A stretch of DNA of 62,827 nt from Candidatus Abyssobacteria bacterium SURF_17 (GTDB taxonomy: Bacteria > Abyssobacteria > SURF-5): contig QZKI01000080.1 of NCBI GenBank assembly GCA_003598055.1, positions 1 to 62,827 of the forward strand. The letters are read 5' to 3'. How positions within the stretch are numbered: position 1 is the first letter of the stretch; the number at the start of each line of letters is the position of its first letter. This document shows positions 8,872-17,382 of this stretch, one piece after another. Position numbers and translations under genes: made by a program. The notes under the pieces were generated by a model, which was not told the origin of the DNA, did no database searches, and saw only the letters and a list, made by a program, of their open reading frames with translations.

Positions 8872-9660
8872 TTACAGCTCCACGAGCTTACGGGCACGCG
8901 GGCAGAATGGACACCACTCAATGTCGCACAAGAGGGCGGCCGGATTTATGGAGACAAGCTCGCCCACAACGTCGATGATGTCCGTGGCGCGCATGAGTTG
9001 CGAGTCGGCGTCGCCGACCTTGCCGTACGTGATCGCGCCGCGTCTCTTGAGTGGCTCCTCGACGACATTGAAATTTACACTGCATCCGGGATTTTCTTTC
9101 GGCGGCACGATGACCTCTCCACCGGCGGGAAGCCGCACAGGAATCGAGACGCTGAAGGCGTCGGAATACGGCAGGTCAAGGTATGGCACGCGTGCGATTG
9201 CCTCACCGACGTGCACCATGGCGTTCGAGGTATGCTGAACCCCGAGCAGCAACACGCACCCCTCGGCGAGCGCAAGCCTGTGAAGCGGGCTATCCATGCC
9301 GAGCGCTGTTGCGCCCGGATGGCCGGAAATGAAATGTTCCGCGAGCAGCCCGCATGCGGCGACGGAGTGTGTCGGATGCAGGCTTCGGCGCACACCGGCG
9401 CGTTTCCGAAACGTCTCCGGAATCAGGCCTGTGCTCGAGCGCGTCGTGCGTGGGTCGAACACGGGGTCGGGCGGAAACGTAAACGTAGGCAGCACGAGGG
9501 TCCCTGCCTCGCCAATTGCATCCAGGAGAGCGTCGATTACCGCGTCCGCCCCTCCCTCGACGAGGCCCAGACTCGAGAGCGAGCTGTGAACTACCACGCT
9601 CATTCCCTCGGCAAGGCCGATGGCGTGAAGGGCGCGCGTTATTTCTTGTACGGTCAGCAT
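8872..9660 (-). CDS. AAC(3)-family N-acetyltransferase homologue
   Basis: A 262-residue protein of the antibiotic N-acetyltransferase (AAC(3)/YokD) fold. Family signs are MSVVVHSSLSSLGLVEGG near the N-terminus, LVLPTFTF, LHPTHSVAACG (with the catalytic His region) and VLLLGVQHTSNAMVHVGE. In the named family these enzymes acetylate the 3-amino group of 2-deoxystreptamine, but many homologues act on other amines. The gene is fused head-to-tail to a GlcNAc-kinase-like gene (1-nt gap), so an amino-sugar substrate is more likely than antibiotic resistance. The ATG at 9660 opens this block; upstream, 9661-9882 is a 222-nt gap to the divergent HAD gene. Confidence 0.85.
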   Translation of the reverse strand: MLTVQEITRALHAIGLAEGMSVVVHSSLSSLGLVEGGADAVIDALLDAIGEAGTLVLPTFTFPPDPVFDPRTTRSSTGLIPETFRKRAGVRRSLHPTHSVAACGLLAEHFISGHPGATALGMDSPLHRLALAEGCVLLLGVQHTSNAMVHVGEAIARVPYLDLPYSDAFSVSIPVRLPAGGEVIVPPKENPGCSVNFNVVEEPLKRRGAITYGKVGDADSQLMRATDIIDVVGELVSINPAALLCDIEWCPFCPRARKLVEL

Positions 9661-9882
9661 GGATGGTTGTGGTGACCACGTATGGGTTTTCGGTCAAATC
9701 TAGCACAGCGATTCAGGTCATGTCAACGGGATCTGCGCGTGCATACGTGAAGCTCTGTGTCTACACCGCATTTGCTGAACAGGATGACATGTCGCGACTC
9801 ACTGCGTTATACTTATGCAAGCACACGACGTGTTCCGCGCAGCTATTGCTTTTTCCCATTCCGAAAGTCAAAGGACTGTTCA

Positions 9883-10836
9883 TTGGTAATGAGGGAATCT
9901 ATCGAGAAATATGCTGAGAGGCAGGCGCGAAGGCGGTTCCGCCGGAAGAAATACACCGTGGCGCCCGCACGCGTTCGAGCGCGCTTGAGTAGGATAGAGA
10001 ATGCCAAAGCGGTCCTTTGGGACGTGTACGGCACGCTGCTGGCCGTCGCGTTCGGCGACATTGAGAGCTCACTCGCGCGCAAGGAGACCATGCGCGATGC
10101 CTTCAGGCTGACCGCAAGAGAGTTCGGCATCGAGTCCTTTCTCGGCGCCGACCCAGCCGATGCCCTCAGGGAAATGTACATACAAGAAATCGAGAAAACG
10201 CATCGGCGCAAACGCAGCCATGGGGTGTTCTCTCCCGAAGTTAGAATCGAAGAGACATGGCTGAGGGTACTGCGGAAGCTGGAATCGCGGGGATACAGGC
10301 CAATATCTGCACCGGGAGAGGTGACGCTTGACCTGGCGTATAGAATTGCCTACTTCTTCGACGATGTCTACCATGCCAAAGTCCTGTATGCCGGCGCCCG
10401 ATACACGCTTGCAGGCATTAGGAAACTCGGCTTGAAACAGGGAATAATATCGAATGCACAGTTTTACACTCCCATTGCGCTCAGACTCCTTTTGCAGAAA
10501 CCCGGCAACCGAAGAACAAATCCTCTGAAAGAGCTTTTCGATGAGCGTCTCATCTTTTTTTCCTATGACCTCGGGGTGTCCAAACCGAATCCCCTCGCCT
10601 TCGAACTCGCTCGTGACCGACTCAAGAGAACAAGGATAGAGCCGGCCAGCGTCCTCTATGTAGGCAACGACATGTGCAACGATATGGTCCCTGCACGGGC
10701 TGTCGGTTTCAAATGCGTTCTCTTCGCGGGTGACAGGGAAAGCCTTACCCTGCGGCAGAATCGCCCGGAATGCGTGGACTTTGAGCCGGATGCGGTGATT
10801 AAGGCGCTGCCGGACCTATTGAAAGTCATACAATAG
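9883..10836 (+). CDS. HAD-superfamily hydrolase
   Basis: About 315-317 residues. HAD motif I is VLWDVYGTLL, motif II is IISNAQ, motif III is the Lys in GVSKPNPLAFE, and motif IV is YVGNDMCNDMVPA. The DxYGT form is typical of the haloacid-dehalogenase/phosphatase subgroup I, and an alpha-helical cap lies between motifs I and II. The start is either TTG at 9883 (AAGGA 8 nt upstream) or ATG at 9889. A basic N-terminus (ARRRFRRKKY) precedes the fold. It sits 30 nt before a GT4 gene and close to a GpgS-like gene, which fits a phosphatase removing the 3-phosphate from a glucosyl-phosphoglycerate, but sugar-phosphate specificity is not proven. Confidence 0.85.
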   Translation: MVMRESIEKYAERQARRRFRRKKYTVAPARVRARLSRIENAKAVLWDVYGTLLAVAFGDIESSLARKETMRDAFRLTAREFGIESFLGADPADALREMYIQEIEKTHRRKRSHGVFSPEVRIEETWLRVLRKLESRGYRPISAPGEVTLDLAYRIAYFFDDVYHAKVLYAGARYTLAGIRKLGLKQGIISNAQFYTPIALRLLLQKPGNRRTNPLKELFDERLIFFSYDLGVSKPNPLAFELARDRLKRTRIEPASVLYVGNDMCNDMVPARAVGFKCVLFAGDRESLTLRQNRPECVDFEPDAVIKALPDLLKVIQ

Positions 10837-10866
10837 CTGCGATGCCGTGCGAACAGCAACCAACGG

Positions 10867-12711
10867 ATGAATGCGACTGTGCATAAGAACGCTTTTGTGG
10901 TGAAAGACTTACTCGACGTGATGGTGCAGCGCGGGCGCAGGAAAACGCTCAGGCTGGGCATCCTGCATTATCACCTCAAGCCGGGAGGCGTTCTCTCCGT
11001 CATGAGAGATATCGCCGTCGCTCTCGCACGCCATGCCGGTTATGAGGCAATCGAAATTGACATCGTGGCTGCGATTGGCGCCCGTAAACAAGGACGGGGA
11101 ACATTTGATGCCGTGGCCCGCGACCCTGCTCGCGTCACGTTGAGGATGGTGGATATTCCCTCGCTCGCATACCGGAGCGAGCCGTACCCGAGTCGTGCAT
11201 CTTTTCTCAACGCCGCTGACAAAATCGCCCATGAAATCCTCGAGCAGTTGAACCTGAACAAAAGCACCGCGGAGCGCCCGTATATCCTCCACTCTCACAA
11301 TATTTCGCTCGGGAAGAACCCGGCAGCCACGATGGCCTTCAAGCTCATCGCCGAGCAGGCCTGTAGGGAAGCGCTTCCGCTATGGCTCATCAATCATGTG
11401 CATGATTTTGCCGAGAACAATCGGCCCGAACAAATGAACGCCTTCCTCAATTGCACCGGCCGGCGCGATGAGTCGTTTGCTCGTAGTTTCATGTATCCCA
11501 ACGAACGCAATATTCTGTACCTGACCATCAACAGTTCCGACATCGAGAATCTCATCAAGATTGGTATTCCGAGCGAGCGCGTGTTTTTGCTCCCCGACCC
11601 GATAGATGTGAGCCAGTTCGAACAGAAGCCGCTCTGGCAGATGGACGAGAACGAGCTCGGAGCCTGCGGTCTTGCGGGGGCCGATTATCGGGGAATGCTC
11701 CTTGAGCGAATCAGCGCGTATGCCGGCTCGAAGAACCAGCTATTTGATGCGGCGCTTCCCCCGTTGCTCTCGCCGCTCAAGGTGATGCGGAGAAAAAACA
11801 ATACAGAATCGCTCCTGCTCCTCATGCTTTTCAAGCATCTCGGCCGCGCCTACCAGCTTCTCATCACCCTCGATGCCAATTCGCCGCCGGACATCGCGTA
11901 CTCGCGCGGGATGAAGCGCTTCGCTCGCTCAAAGCGGATACCGGCAGTCGTGGGGTTCGGAAGTGAATTGATATCAGGAACGGGCCGGCGGATAATACGG
12001 AATGGCCGCATCACCCGATTCAGCATGTGCGACCTGCATGCTCTGTGCTCGGGAATCGTGACCACCTCCGTTGTTGAAGGTTTTGGGCTCACGTATCACG
12101 AAGGATGGCTCAGCGGAAAACCCATAATCGGGAGGAAGATACCCGAGATCGTCCGCGATTTCGAGCGCACTGGCATGAACCTCGACCACATGTACAGCAG
12201 ACTGGCCGCCTCGCTGGAGGATCTCCCCACCTTGCGCGAACGCCTCAAGAATGCGTACGAGGCGCGCCTCGGTAGACTCGCGCGCACTCGGAAACAGTTC
12301 GAGGGGTTGCCGTCTTCTCCGACAGCGTTTATAATAGAGGCGAAATTGTTTCGGGCCGGCGACGAAGACTGCGTGGATTTCGCCGACCTGAACGGCGACA
12401 TGCAGTTTGAGCTGCTCGACAGAGTCGCCGTGGATCCGTTGCTGAGGCGTCGTTTCATAGACCGCAATCCGGCGGTCGAGGCTGCATTTCGTCTCCTCAC
12501 AGAAGGTCCCTCTGAGTTAATCGAGACAAATCGCGCGGTTGTCCGCTCGAAATATTCGCTCGCGGCAATGGCTCAGCGGCTGGAAAGCCTATTTGAATTG
12601 GGAGACTCGCTTTACACGAAGGGGTCTCCGCCAGCCCCTCTCACAGAGAAGCGTCACGCTGCGGTCATTGAGCGCTACCGCACGCCCGAAAACGTTCGTC
12701 TTCTGTTCTAG
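10867..12711 (+). CDS. Glycosyltransferase family 4-like protein
   Basis: A 614-residue GT-B enzyme. The N-terminal donor/acceptor fold begins LRLGILHYHLKPGGVLSVMR, a usual GT4 opening. The C-terminal nucleotide-sugar site is TTSVVEGFGLTYHEGWLSGK, with the E-x7-E pair. About 110 extra residues follow the GT4 core and show no domain I recognise. The ATG at 10867 has only a weak ribosome site; an in-frame ATG at 10921 is possible. Together with the flanking HAD phosphatase and GT81 gene it could extend glucosyl-3-phosphoglycerate with a second sugar, as described for Petrotoga mannosylglucosylglycerate, or act independently. Confidence 0.85.
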   Translation: MNATVHKNAFVVKDLLDVMVQRGRRKTLRLGILHYHLKPGGVLSVMRDIAVALARHAGYEAIEIDIVAAIGARKQGRGTFDAVARDPARVTLRMVDIPSLAYRSEPYPSRASFLNAADKIAHEILEQLNLNKSTAERPYILHSHNISLGKNPAATMAFKLIAEQACREALPLWLINHVHDFAENNRPEQMNAFLNCTGRRDESFARSFMYPNERNILYLTINSSDIENLIKIGIPSERVFLLPDPIDVSQFEQKPLWQMDENELGACGLAGADYRGMLLERISAYAGSKNQLFDAALPPLLSPLKVMRRKNNTESLLLLMLFKHLGRAYQLLITLDANSPPDIAYSRGMKRFARSKRIPAVVGFGSELISGTGRRIIRNGRITRFSMCDLHALCSGIVTTSVVEGFGLTYHEGWLSGKPIIGRKIPEIVRDFERTGMNLDHMYSRLAASLEDLPTLRERLKNAYEARLGRLARTRKQFEGLPSSPTAFIIEAKLFRAGDEDCVDFADLNGDMQFELLDRVAVDPLLRRRFIDRNPAVEAAFRLLTEGPSELIETNRAVVRSKYSLAAMAQRLESLFELGDSLYTKGSPPAPLTEKRHAAVIERYRTPENVRLLF

Positions 12712-12765
12712 CCCCGTATTCAGCGCTATCAACGTTAGAGAGTGGAAACAGAAAGGAGGCCGCAC

Positions 12766-13977
12766 ATGAGCGATTTCTATCAGACCGGCGTCGTGTCAAC
12801 ACTACATAGGTTGGGAGAACCAAAGGTCGAAGAACTGGAGTTGGACCTGGAGCGCTATTCACGTCAGCGGCCGATTGCACTCGTGCTCCCCGTCACCTTC
12901 TCGGACCTCCATGCACCGGCCTGCAAGAACATTTTCAAGGAACTGCGCAATGTCAACTACATAAGCGAGTTCGTCGTCACGCTCGGGGCCGCGAACAAGA
13001 AGTCGCAGTTCGAGCAAGCCAAGAAGCTCGTCTCTGCGCTTCCCTCGAACCACGCGCTCGTGTGGTGCAACGGTCCTCAGATGACGAAACTCTATAAGCT
13101 GCTTGAGAAATACGAGCTGGATGTCGGCGGAGACGGCAAGGGGCGCTCTGCATGGACGGCATACGGGTATGTGATTGCCAAGGGGGTTTGCGACGTCATT
13201 GCGCTGCATGACTGTGACATCGTGAACTACAGCCGCGATTTGCTCGGACGCCTCTGTTATCCCTGCACCAACCCAAGCATGGACTATGAATTCTGTAAGG
13301 GATTCTACAGCCGCGTGACCGACCGAATGCACGGGCGAGTCACGCGCTTGTTCGTCCTCCCAATAGTAAGGTCGCTCATCAAGATTCTCGGATACTTACC
13401 GTTCCTGGAGTACCTGAATAGCTTCCGATACCCGCTCGCAGGCGAATTTTCGATGCTGACCGATATCGCCCGAGTGAACCGGGTGCCGGGAGACTGGGGC
13501 CTCGAGGTTGGCACCTTGGCGGAAGTGTATCGAAACTGCTCCATAAAGCGTATCTGCCAGTCGAACCTATGCGAGAATTACGAGCACAAGCACCAGCCGC
13601 TTTCGCCCCAAGACCCGGGAAAGGGATTGCTCAAGATGAGCATCGACATCGGCAAGGTTCTGTTCCGAACTCTGTCCAGCGAGGGGGTTGTCTTCTCGCA
13701 GGCCTTTTTCAAGACGCTCATCGCAACCTATCTGAGAATGGCGCAAGATACGGTGAAGAGATATCATGACGATGCCATGATAAACAAGCTAAACTTCGAC
13801 ATGCACAGCGAGGTAACCGCCGTGGAAGCCTTTACGCACGGAATCGAAATCTCCGGCACAACGTTCCTGAAAGACCCGCTCGGCGCGCCCCAGATACCGA
13901 ACTGGAGCCGCGTGACCTCCGCCATTCCGGATTTTTTGGACAAACTGCTGGAGGCAGTACGGGAGGACAATGCCTAG
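12766..13977 (+). CDS. GpgS-like glycosyltransferase (GT81), putative glucosyl-3-phosphoglycerate synthase
   Basis: A 403-residue GT-A enzyme. The DXD metal motif is seen as HDCDIVNYSRD, and the later conserved block (LAGEFSMLTDIARVNRVPGD followed by WGLEVGTL) is typical of glucosyl/mannosyl-3-phosphoglycerate synthases. Known members transfer glucose from an NDP-glucose to 3-phosphoglycerate, the first step to glucosylglycerate. The start at 12766 has an ideal ribosome site (AAAGGAGG, 7 nt away); an upstream ATG at 12742 lacks one. The stop lies 8 nt from the end of the convergent antiporter gene. Mannosyl specificity cannot be ruled out. Confidence 0.85.
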   Translation: MSDFYQTGVVSTLHRLGEPKVEELELDLERYSRQRPIALVLPVTFSDLHAPACKNIFKELRNVNYISEFVVTLGAANKKSQFEQAKKLVSALPSNHALVWCNGPQMTKLYKLLEKYELDVGGDGKGRSAWTAYGYVIAKGVCDVIALHDCDIVNYSRDLLGRLCYPCTNPSMDYEFCKGFYSRVTDRMHGRVTRLFVLPIVRSLIKILGYLPFLEYLNSFRYPLAGEFSMLTDIARVNRVPGDWGLEVGTLAEVYRNCSIKRICQSNLCENYEHKHQPLSPQDPGKGLLKMSIDIGKVLFRTLSSEGVVFSQAFFKTLIATYLRMAQDTVKRYHDDAMINKLNFDMHSEVTAVEAFTHGIEISGTTFLKDPLGAPQIPNWSRVTSAIPDFLDKLLEAVREDNA

Positions 13978-13985
13978 CAGGAGCC

Positions 13986-15788
13986 TTATCCCTTCTCGGT
14001 ATCGTCGCTGACCAGGCTGATAAGCGTTTGGCCGGGCTTCGGGAGCGGCTTTGATTCAGTAGTGAATACGGATATCTCCCCATCTTTGTCGAGCATGAAG
14101 AGCGGCACGGCCTTTTCGCCGTACCGCGCACGGAAGGCTGCGTAGTCGAACTCCTCGGTGAGGCGATTTTTCTTGATTTTAGCGCCGCGCGCGAACGCAG
14201 TCTCGAGCGCCCCATATGTCATTCCCGGCCCGAAGAGGTGTCGTCCGTGCAGGTGATGGACGGCCGCGCGCTTGTGCCCCTCCTCTTCCCCCTCTGCGAG
14301 CAACTGGTACACTTCGGCCCGGCTAAAGGCCTCTGCGAACTGCATCGAGACAAGCGAGTTGACCTCGTCGTTCGAGGTCAATGCTACCGACCGGCGAATG
14401 TCACCGAGCTCCACTTCCTCGGAGAAATGCTGCGAGAGAACATTAGCGTGAACAGCCGGCAGGCCTGCCATGCGGGCCCTGGAGATATTCTGCCGGTTGG
14501 TATCCACGAGAAGCACCTCATAGCCCTCCTTGTGAAGCGCTTGGGCGATTTCTTGCGCCCATGTGTGCGCACCAACAAAGAGTACCCCTTGCGGGTTCGC
14601 CCGTGACACTCCAAGCCAGCGGGCCACACATGATGCCGTCAGTCCATAGACAGCGACGGTGCTCACAATAACCATGAAGGTGAGCGGCACGAGGAACTCC
14701 GCCTCAGGATGGTCCAGTTCCGTCAACCGAAGGGCAAACACGGAGGAGACGGCTGCAGCAACAATACCGCGAGGCGCCATCCACGCGAGGAACAGACGTT
14801 CCCGCCAGGTTAGCTCCGAACCAATCGTGGCTACGGCCACAGAAGCCGGTCGCGCGAAAAAGAATAGAACACCAAGAAAAGCGAGGCTCGCGAGGTTCAC
14901 TCTATTGAGGTCACTGACCTGCAGGCGTGCCGCTAGAACGATGAAGAGGCCGGACAGCAGGAGCACGCGCAGGTTCTCCTTGAACTCAATGATGTGCTTC
15001 ACAGCCACGGACTTCTGATTGGCGAGGATCACGCCCATTATCGTCACCGCGAGAAGGCCCGACTCAGGCTGAAACGAATTCGCGGCCGTAAACGCGCCTA
15101 CGACCATTGTAAGCGAGACAGGATTTTGGAGATAGTCCGGAATCCAGAATTTCCTCAGGAAGAGGACCATGGCAAAGGCAGCCAACGTTCCAATGACTCC
15201 GCCGACAATCACTGTTTTGAGCGTCCCTGCGACGGCCATCCTCGTCGCTTGTTCGAACCCACTCTGCAAGATGGCCTCAAAGACCAGGACCGACAGCATT
15301 GCGCCAATAGGATCTATGACGATACCCTCCCACTTGAGGATCGAGCCCACCTGACGAACAGGCCGAACGTGCCGCAACAGAGGGATGATGACGGTCGGCC
15401 CGGTGACTACGATGACCGCGCCCAACAGGATGGATATCTGGAAATCCAGCTTCAAGATAAAATGCGCGGCGGCCGTTCCACTGATCCATGTGACTATTAC
15501 TCCCACCGAAAGGAGGTTTCGTACCACGCCGCCGATCTCGCGCAGCTCACTTATCCTGAGGCTTAAGCCGCCCTCAAACAAAATCAAGGCTACCGATAAC
15601 GAGACGACCGGAAGGAGCAGGTCTCCGAGAAGCTCATCCGGCCTGAGAATGCCGATGACCGGCCCGGCCAGGAATCCGAAAATCAAGAGAAGCAGAATGG
15701 ACGGCACCCGCAACCGCCACGCTAACCACTGCGCGCCGACGCCGACGATAATGACCGTGGTTAATCCCACCAGCAGATGCTCGGTCAA
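13986..15788 (-). CDS. Cation:proton antiporter (CPA family) with RCK/TrkA-N domain
   Basis: About 600 residues. Residues 1-390 hold roughly a dozen membrane helices of the Na+/H+ exchanger fold (LLLIFGFLAGPVIGIL; LSLRISELREIGGVVRN; VVTGPTVIIPLL; GMLSVLVFEA-like helix with acidic residues at IDPIGAM). A cytosolic RCK N-terminal domain follows (GVLFVGAHTWAQEIAQALHK, with AMAGLPAVHANVL-like second strand). The layout resembles NhaP/KefB-type exchangers gated by nucleotides. I start it at TTG 15788 because GAAAGGAA lies 10 nt upstream; the frame stays open to 15851. It is convergent with the GpgS-like gene and may serve ion balance alongside compatible-solute synthesis. Confidence 0.9.
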   Translation of the reverse strand: MTEHLLVGLTTVIIVGVGAQWLAWRLRVPSILLLLIFGFLAGPVIGILRPDELLGDLLLPVVSLSVALILFEGGLSLRISELREIGGVVRNLLSVGVIVTWISGTAAAHFILKLDFQISILLGAVIVVTGPTVIIPLLRHVRPVRQVGSILKWEGIVIDPIGAMLSVLVFEAILQSGFEQATRMAVAGTLKTVIVGGVIGTLAAFAMVLFLRKFWIPDYLQNPVSLTMVVGAFTAANSFQPESGLLAVTIMGVILANQKSVAVKHIIEFKENLRVLLLSGLFIVLAARLQVSDLNRVNLASLAFLGVLFFFARPASVAVATIGSELTWRERLFLAWMAPRGIVAAAVSSVFALRLTELDHPEAEFLVPLTFMVIVSTVAVYGLTASCVARWLGVSRANPQGVLFVGAHTWAQEIAQALHKEGYEVLLVDTNRQNISRARMAGLPAVHANVLSQHFSEEVELGDIRRSVALTSNDEVNSLVSMQFAEAFSRAEVYQLLAEGEEEGHKRAAVHHLHGRHLFGPGMTYGALETAFARGAKIKKNRLTEEFDYAAFRARYGEKAVPLFMLDKDGEISVFTTESKPLPKPGQTLISLVSDDTEKG

Positions 15789-16009
15789 GGATTCTTTGTT
15801 CCTTTCGTGTCGGGGACAATGTCGCGCCACTGAAGCAATTGCAGATTTCAAACAAACAAGCCAGCCGACGCGCGCTCTACAGCAGCGAGCAGGCTTTAGG
15901 AAGACTCGACTGACCTAATCAGATGAGGGCACTCGGTCACAACTTTGCTGTACACAGGCAGAAACCATCCGCCCGGCACTTCCGGGGAGAGAAAATCGAA
16001 AACGGGCCC

Positions 16010-16807
16010 TCATCCCTGAGGTGTCTTTGACCGCGCCATCTCTCGTGCGTAAAGGGCTGCTCCCAACGCACCGACTATCTGCGGCTCCTCTGGTATGTTG
16101 AAGCTATGGCCGATCAGCTCTTCAAGGGCCCTTACAACACCGAGGTTTTTTGCCACCCCGCCCGTCATAGTGACTTGCGGCTCTATGCCGACCCGCTGCG
16201 CGAGCGCTCGGGTCCTTTCCGCAACCGCCCGGCAGAGGCCGGCGACGATGTCCTCAACATGCTCGCCCCGCGCCACGAGCGAGACGACCTCGCTTTCGGC
16301 AAATACCGTGCACATTGAGCTGATGCTCAGCCGCTTGGTCGAACGCGCCGCGAGGCGGCCCAGGTCGTCAAGGTCGACCTCCAATGCTCGGGCCATTACC
16401 TCAAAAAAGCGTCCGGTTCCCGCCGCACACTTGTCGTTCATGGCGAAGTCCATTACTTGAGCGCCTTCGGCAACCCGGATGGCCTTTGAATCCTGGCCGC
16501 CAATGTCAAGCACGAGCCGGGTCTTTGGGAAAAGAAAGCATGCGCCCCGAGCGTGGCAAGTAATTTCCGTGATGCTCTTGAGGCGACCTTCTACTTGTTC
16601 TCGCCCATAACCTGTCGAGATAAGCCCCGAGACTTGCTCGATGCCGAGCCCCGCGTTCTCCAGCGCGGTGTGATACGCTGCCTCGATTGCATTGCGGCTG
16701 CGAGCACCCGTAAGGACAACGGCGGAAGCTACAACGCTTGGCGATTCGTCAATGATGACGGCATCGCACGTCAGTGAGCCGATGTCTATTCCTGCAAAGT
16801 AATCCAT
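16010..16807 (-). CDS. 2-hydroxyacyl-CoA dehydratase activator (HgdC/CompA type)
   Basis: A 265-residue ASKHA ATPase that, in known systems, uses ATP to drive an electron from a [4Fe-4S] cluster into an oxygen-sensitive dehydratase or benzoyl-CoA-type reductase. Phosphate 1 is YFAGIDIGSLTCDAVIID and phosphate 2 is LVLDIGGQDSKAI. The cluster-binding cysteine region is NDKCAAGTGRFFEVMA, and a second cysteine occurs in SSMCTVFAE, together consistent with a cluster bridging a dimer. TMTGGVAKN follows near the C-terminus. No dehydratase subunit genes (hgdA/hgdB or COG1775) lie next to it, so its partner is elsewhere or unknown. It points to an anaerobic lifestyle. Confidence 0.92.
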   Translation of the reverse strand: MDYFAGIDIGSLTCDAVIIDESPSVVASAVVLTGARSRNAIEAAYHTALENAGLGIEQVSGLISTGYGREQVEGRLKSITEITCHARGACFLFPKTRLVLDIGGQDSKAIRVAEGAQVMDFAMNDKCAAGTGRFFEVMARALEVDLDDLGRLAARSTKRLSISSMCTVFAESEVVSLVARGEHVEDIVAGLCRAVAERTRALAQRVGIEPQVTMTGGVAKNLGVVRALEELIGHSFNIPEEPQIVGALGAALYAREMARSKTPQG

Positions 16808-16898
16808 GTGGAGATGTTCCCTCTCCTTTCTAAAGTGTTGTCATTATAAATGATTCCCACGTATCAGGCAAGAGGAAGAGGGTGCGCAAATTTTGCAC

Positions 16899-16928
16899 TT
16901 GCACTTCCCAAGAAGACTCTGATATAGT
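16899..16928 (+). promoter_or_regulatory. Putative sigma70 promoter upstream of dnaA
   Basis: TTGCAC at 16899-16904 and TATAGT at 16923-16928, spaced 18 nt, on the plus strand. This would give a dnaA leader of about 450 nt that crosses the DnaA boxes, consistent with autoregulation by DnaA. Confidence 0.4.
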
Positions 16929-17040
16929 GTGCCCGCCTAGAGGCGCGGTTTTCTCTACGGGAGAGGGATTCCCTTCGGGGGGAAGGGGCCTTTGGTTTCT
17001 TGCGGTGCCCTTTTCGGCATATGGACGAGAAAAGGGTCAA

Positions 17041-17382
17041 TGGTTTTGTTAATAATTTGTTGATAAGTCGGCCCCGTGGGCATCGGTACTCTTTCCATAG
17101 CATCTATCGTTCTCACTCTTTAACTTCGGTCTGCGGCGCTTTCCCAGACTTCCTCTTCCGGCAGTTGAAGCTTGCCCTTGCGCGCACTATCTGAATTTTC
17201 ATTGTAGATACTGGGCTTGCAGCATTTTCCACAGATTGTGGATAAGCTTGTGGAAATCTCTGTCGTTCCATGAACAATAGCCTACAGATCCTTTGTTCCG
17301 CGGCTAATGGAGCCGGTGGGATATACTCGCATAGACCGGCAGCAATTGTGGATAACCGAGAACTGGGAGAGGGAGGAGTTCC
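17041..17382. other. DnaA-box region upstream of dnaA (oriC candidate, left part)
   Basis: The 575-nt space 16808-17382 has no gene that I can support. It holds DnaA boxes: TGTTGATAA at 17058-17066 beside an AT-rich stretch (from 17041), then three at 12-nt intervals, TTTTCCACA at 17225-17233, the perfect inverted box TGTGGATAA at 17237-17245 and the near box TGTGGAAAT at 17249-17257. Another perfect TGTGGATAA lies at 17347-17355, just before the dnaA ribosome site. This is a normal place for an origin or for DnaA autoregulation. Neither rpmH nor rnpA is present upstream. Confidence 0.7.

Noticed and set aside
8872..9660. Labelling the AAC(3) homologue as an antibiotic-resistance gene
   Set aside because: Context is amino-sugar metabolism; sequence alone does not support resistance.
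15950..16009. CCCGG-AAGTG-CCGGG hairpin after the dehydratase activator as a terminator
   Set aside because: The stem is short and no T-run follows on the minus strand.
16864..17103. Minus-strand frame beside the dnaA promoter as a possible rpmH
   Set aside because: It lacks the L34 signature (KRTFQPS...RMST-GRR) and overlaps the regulatory region.
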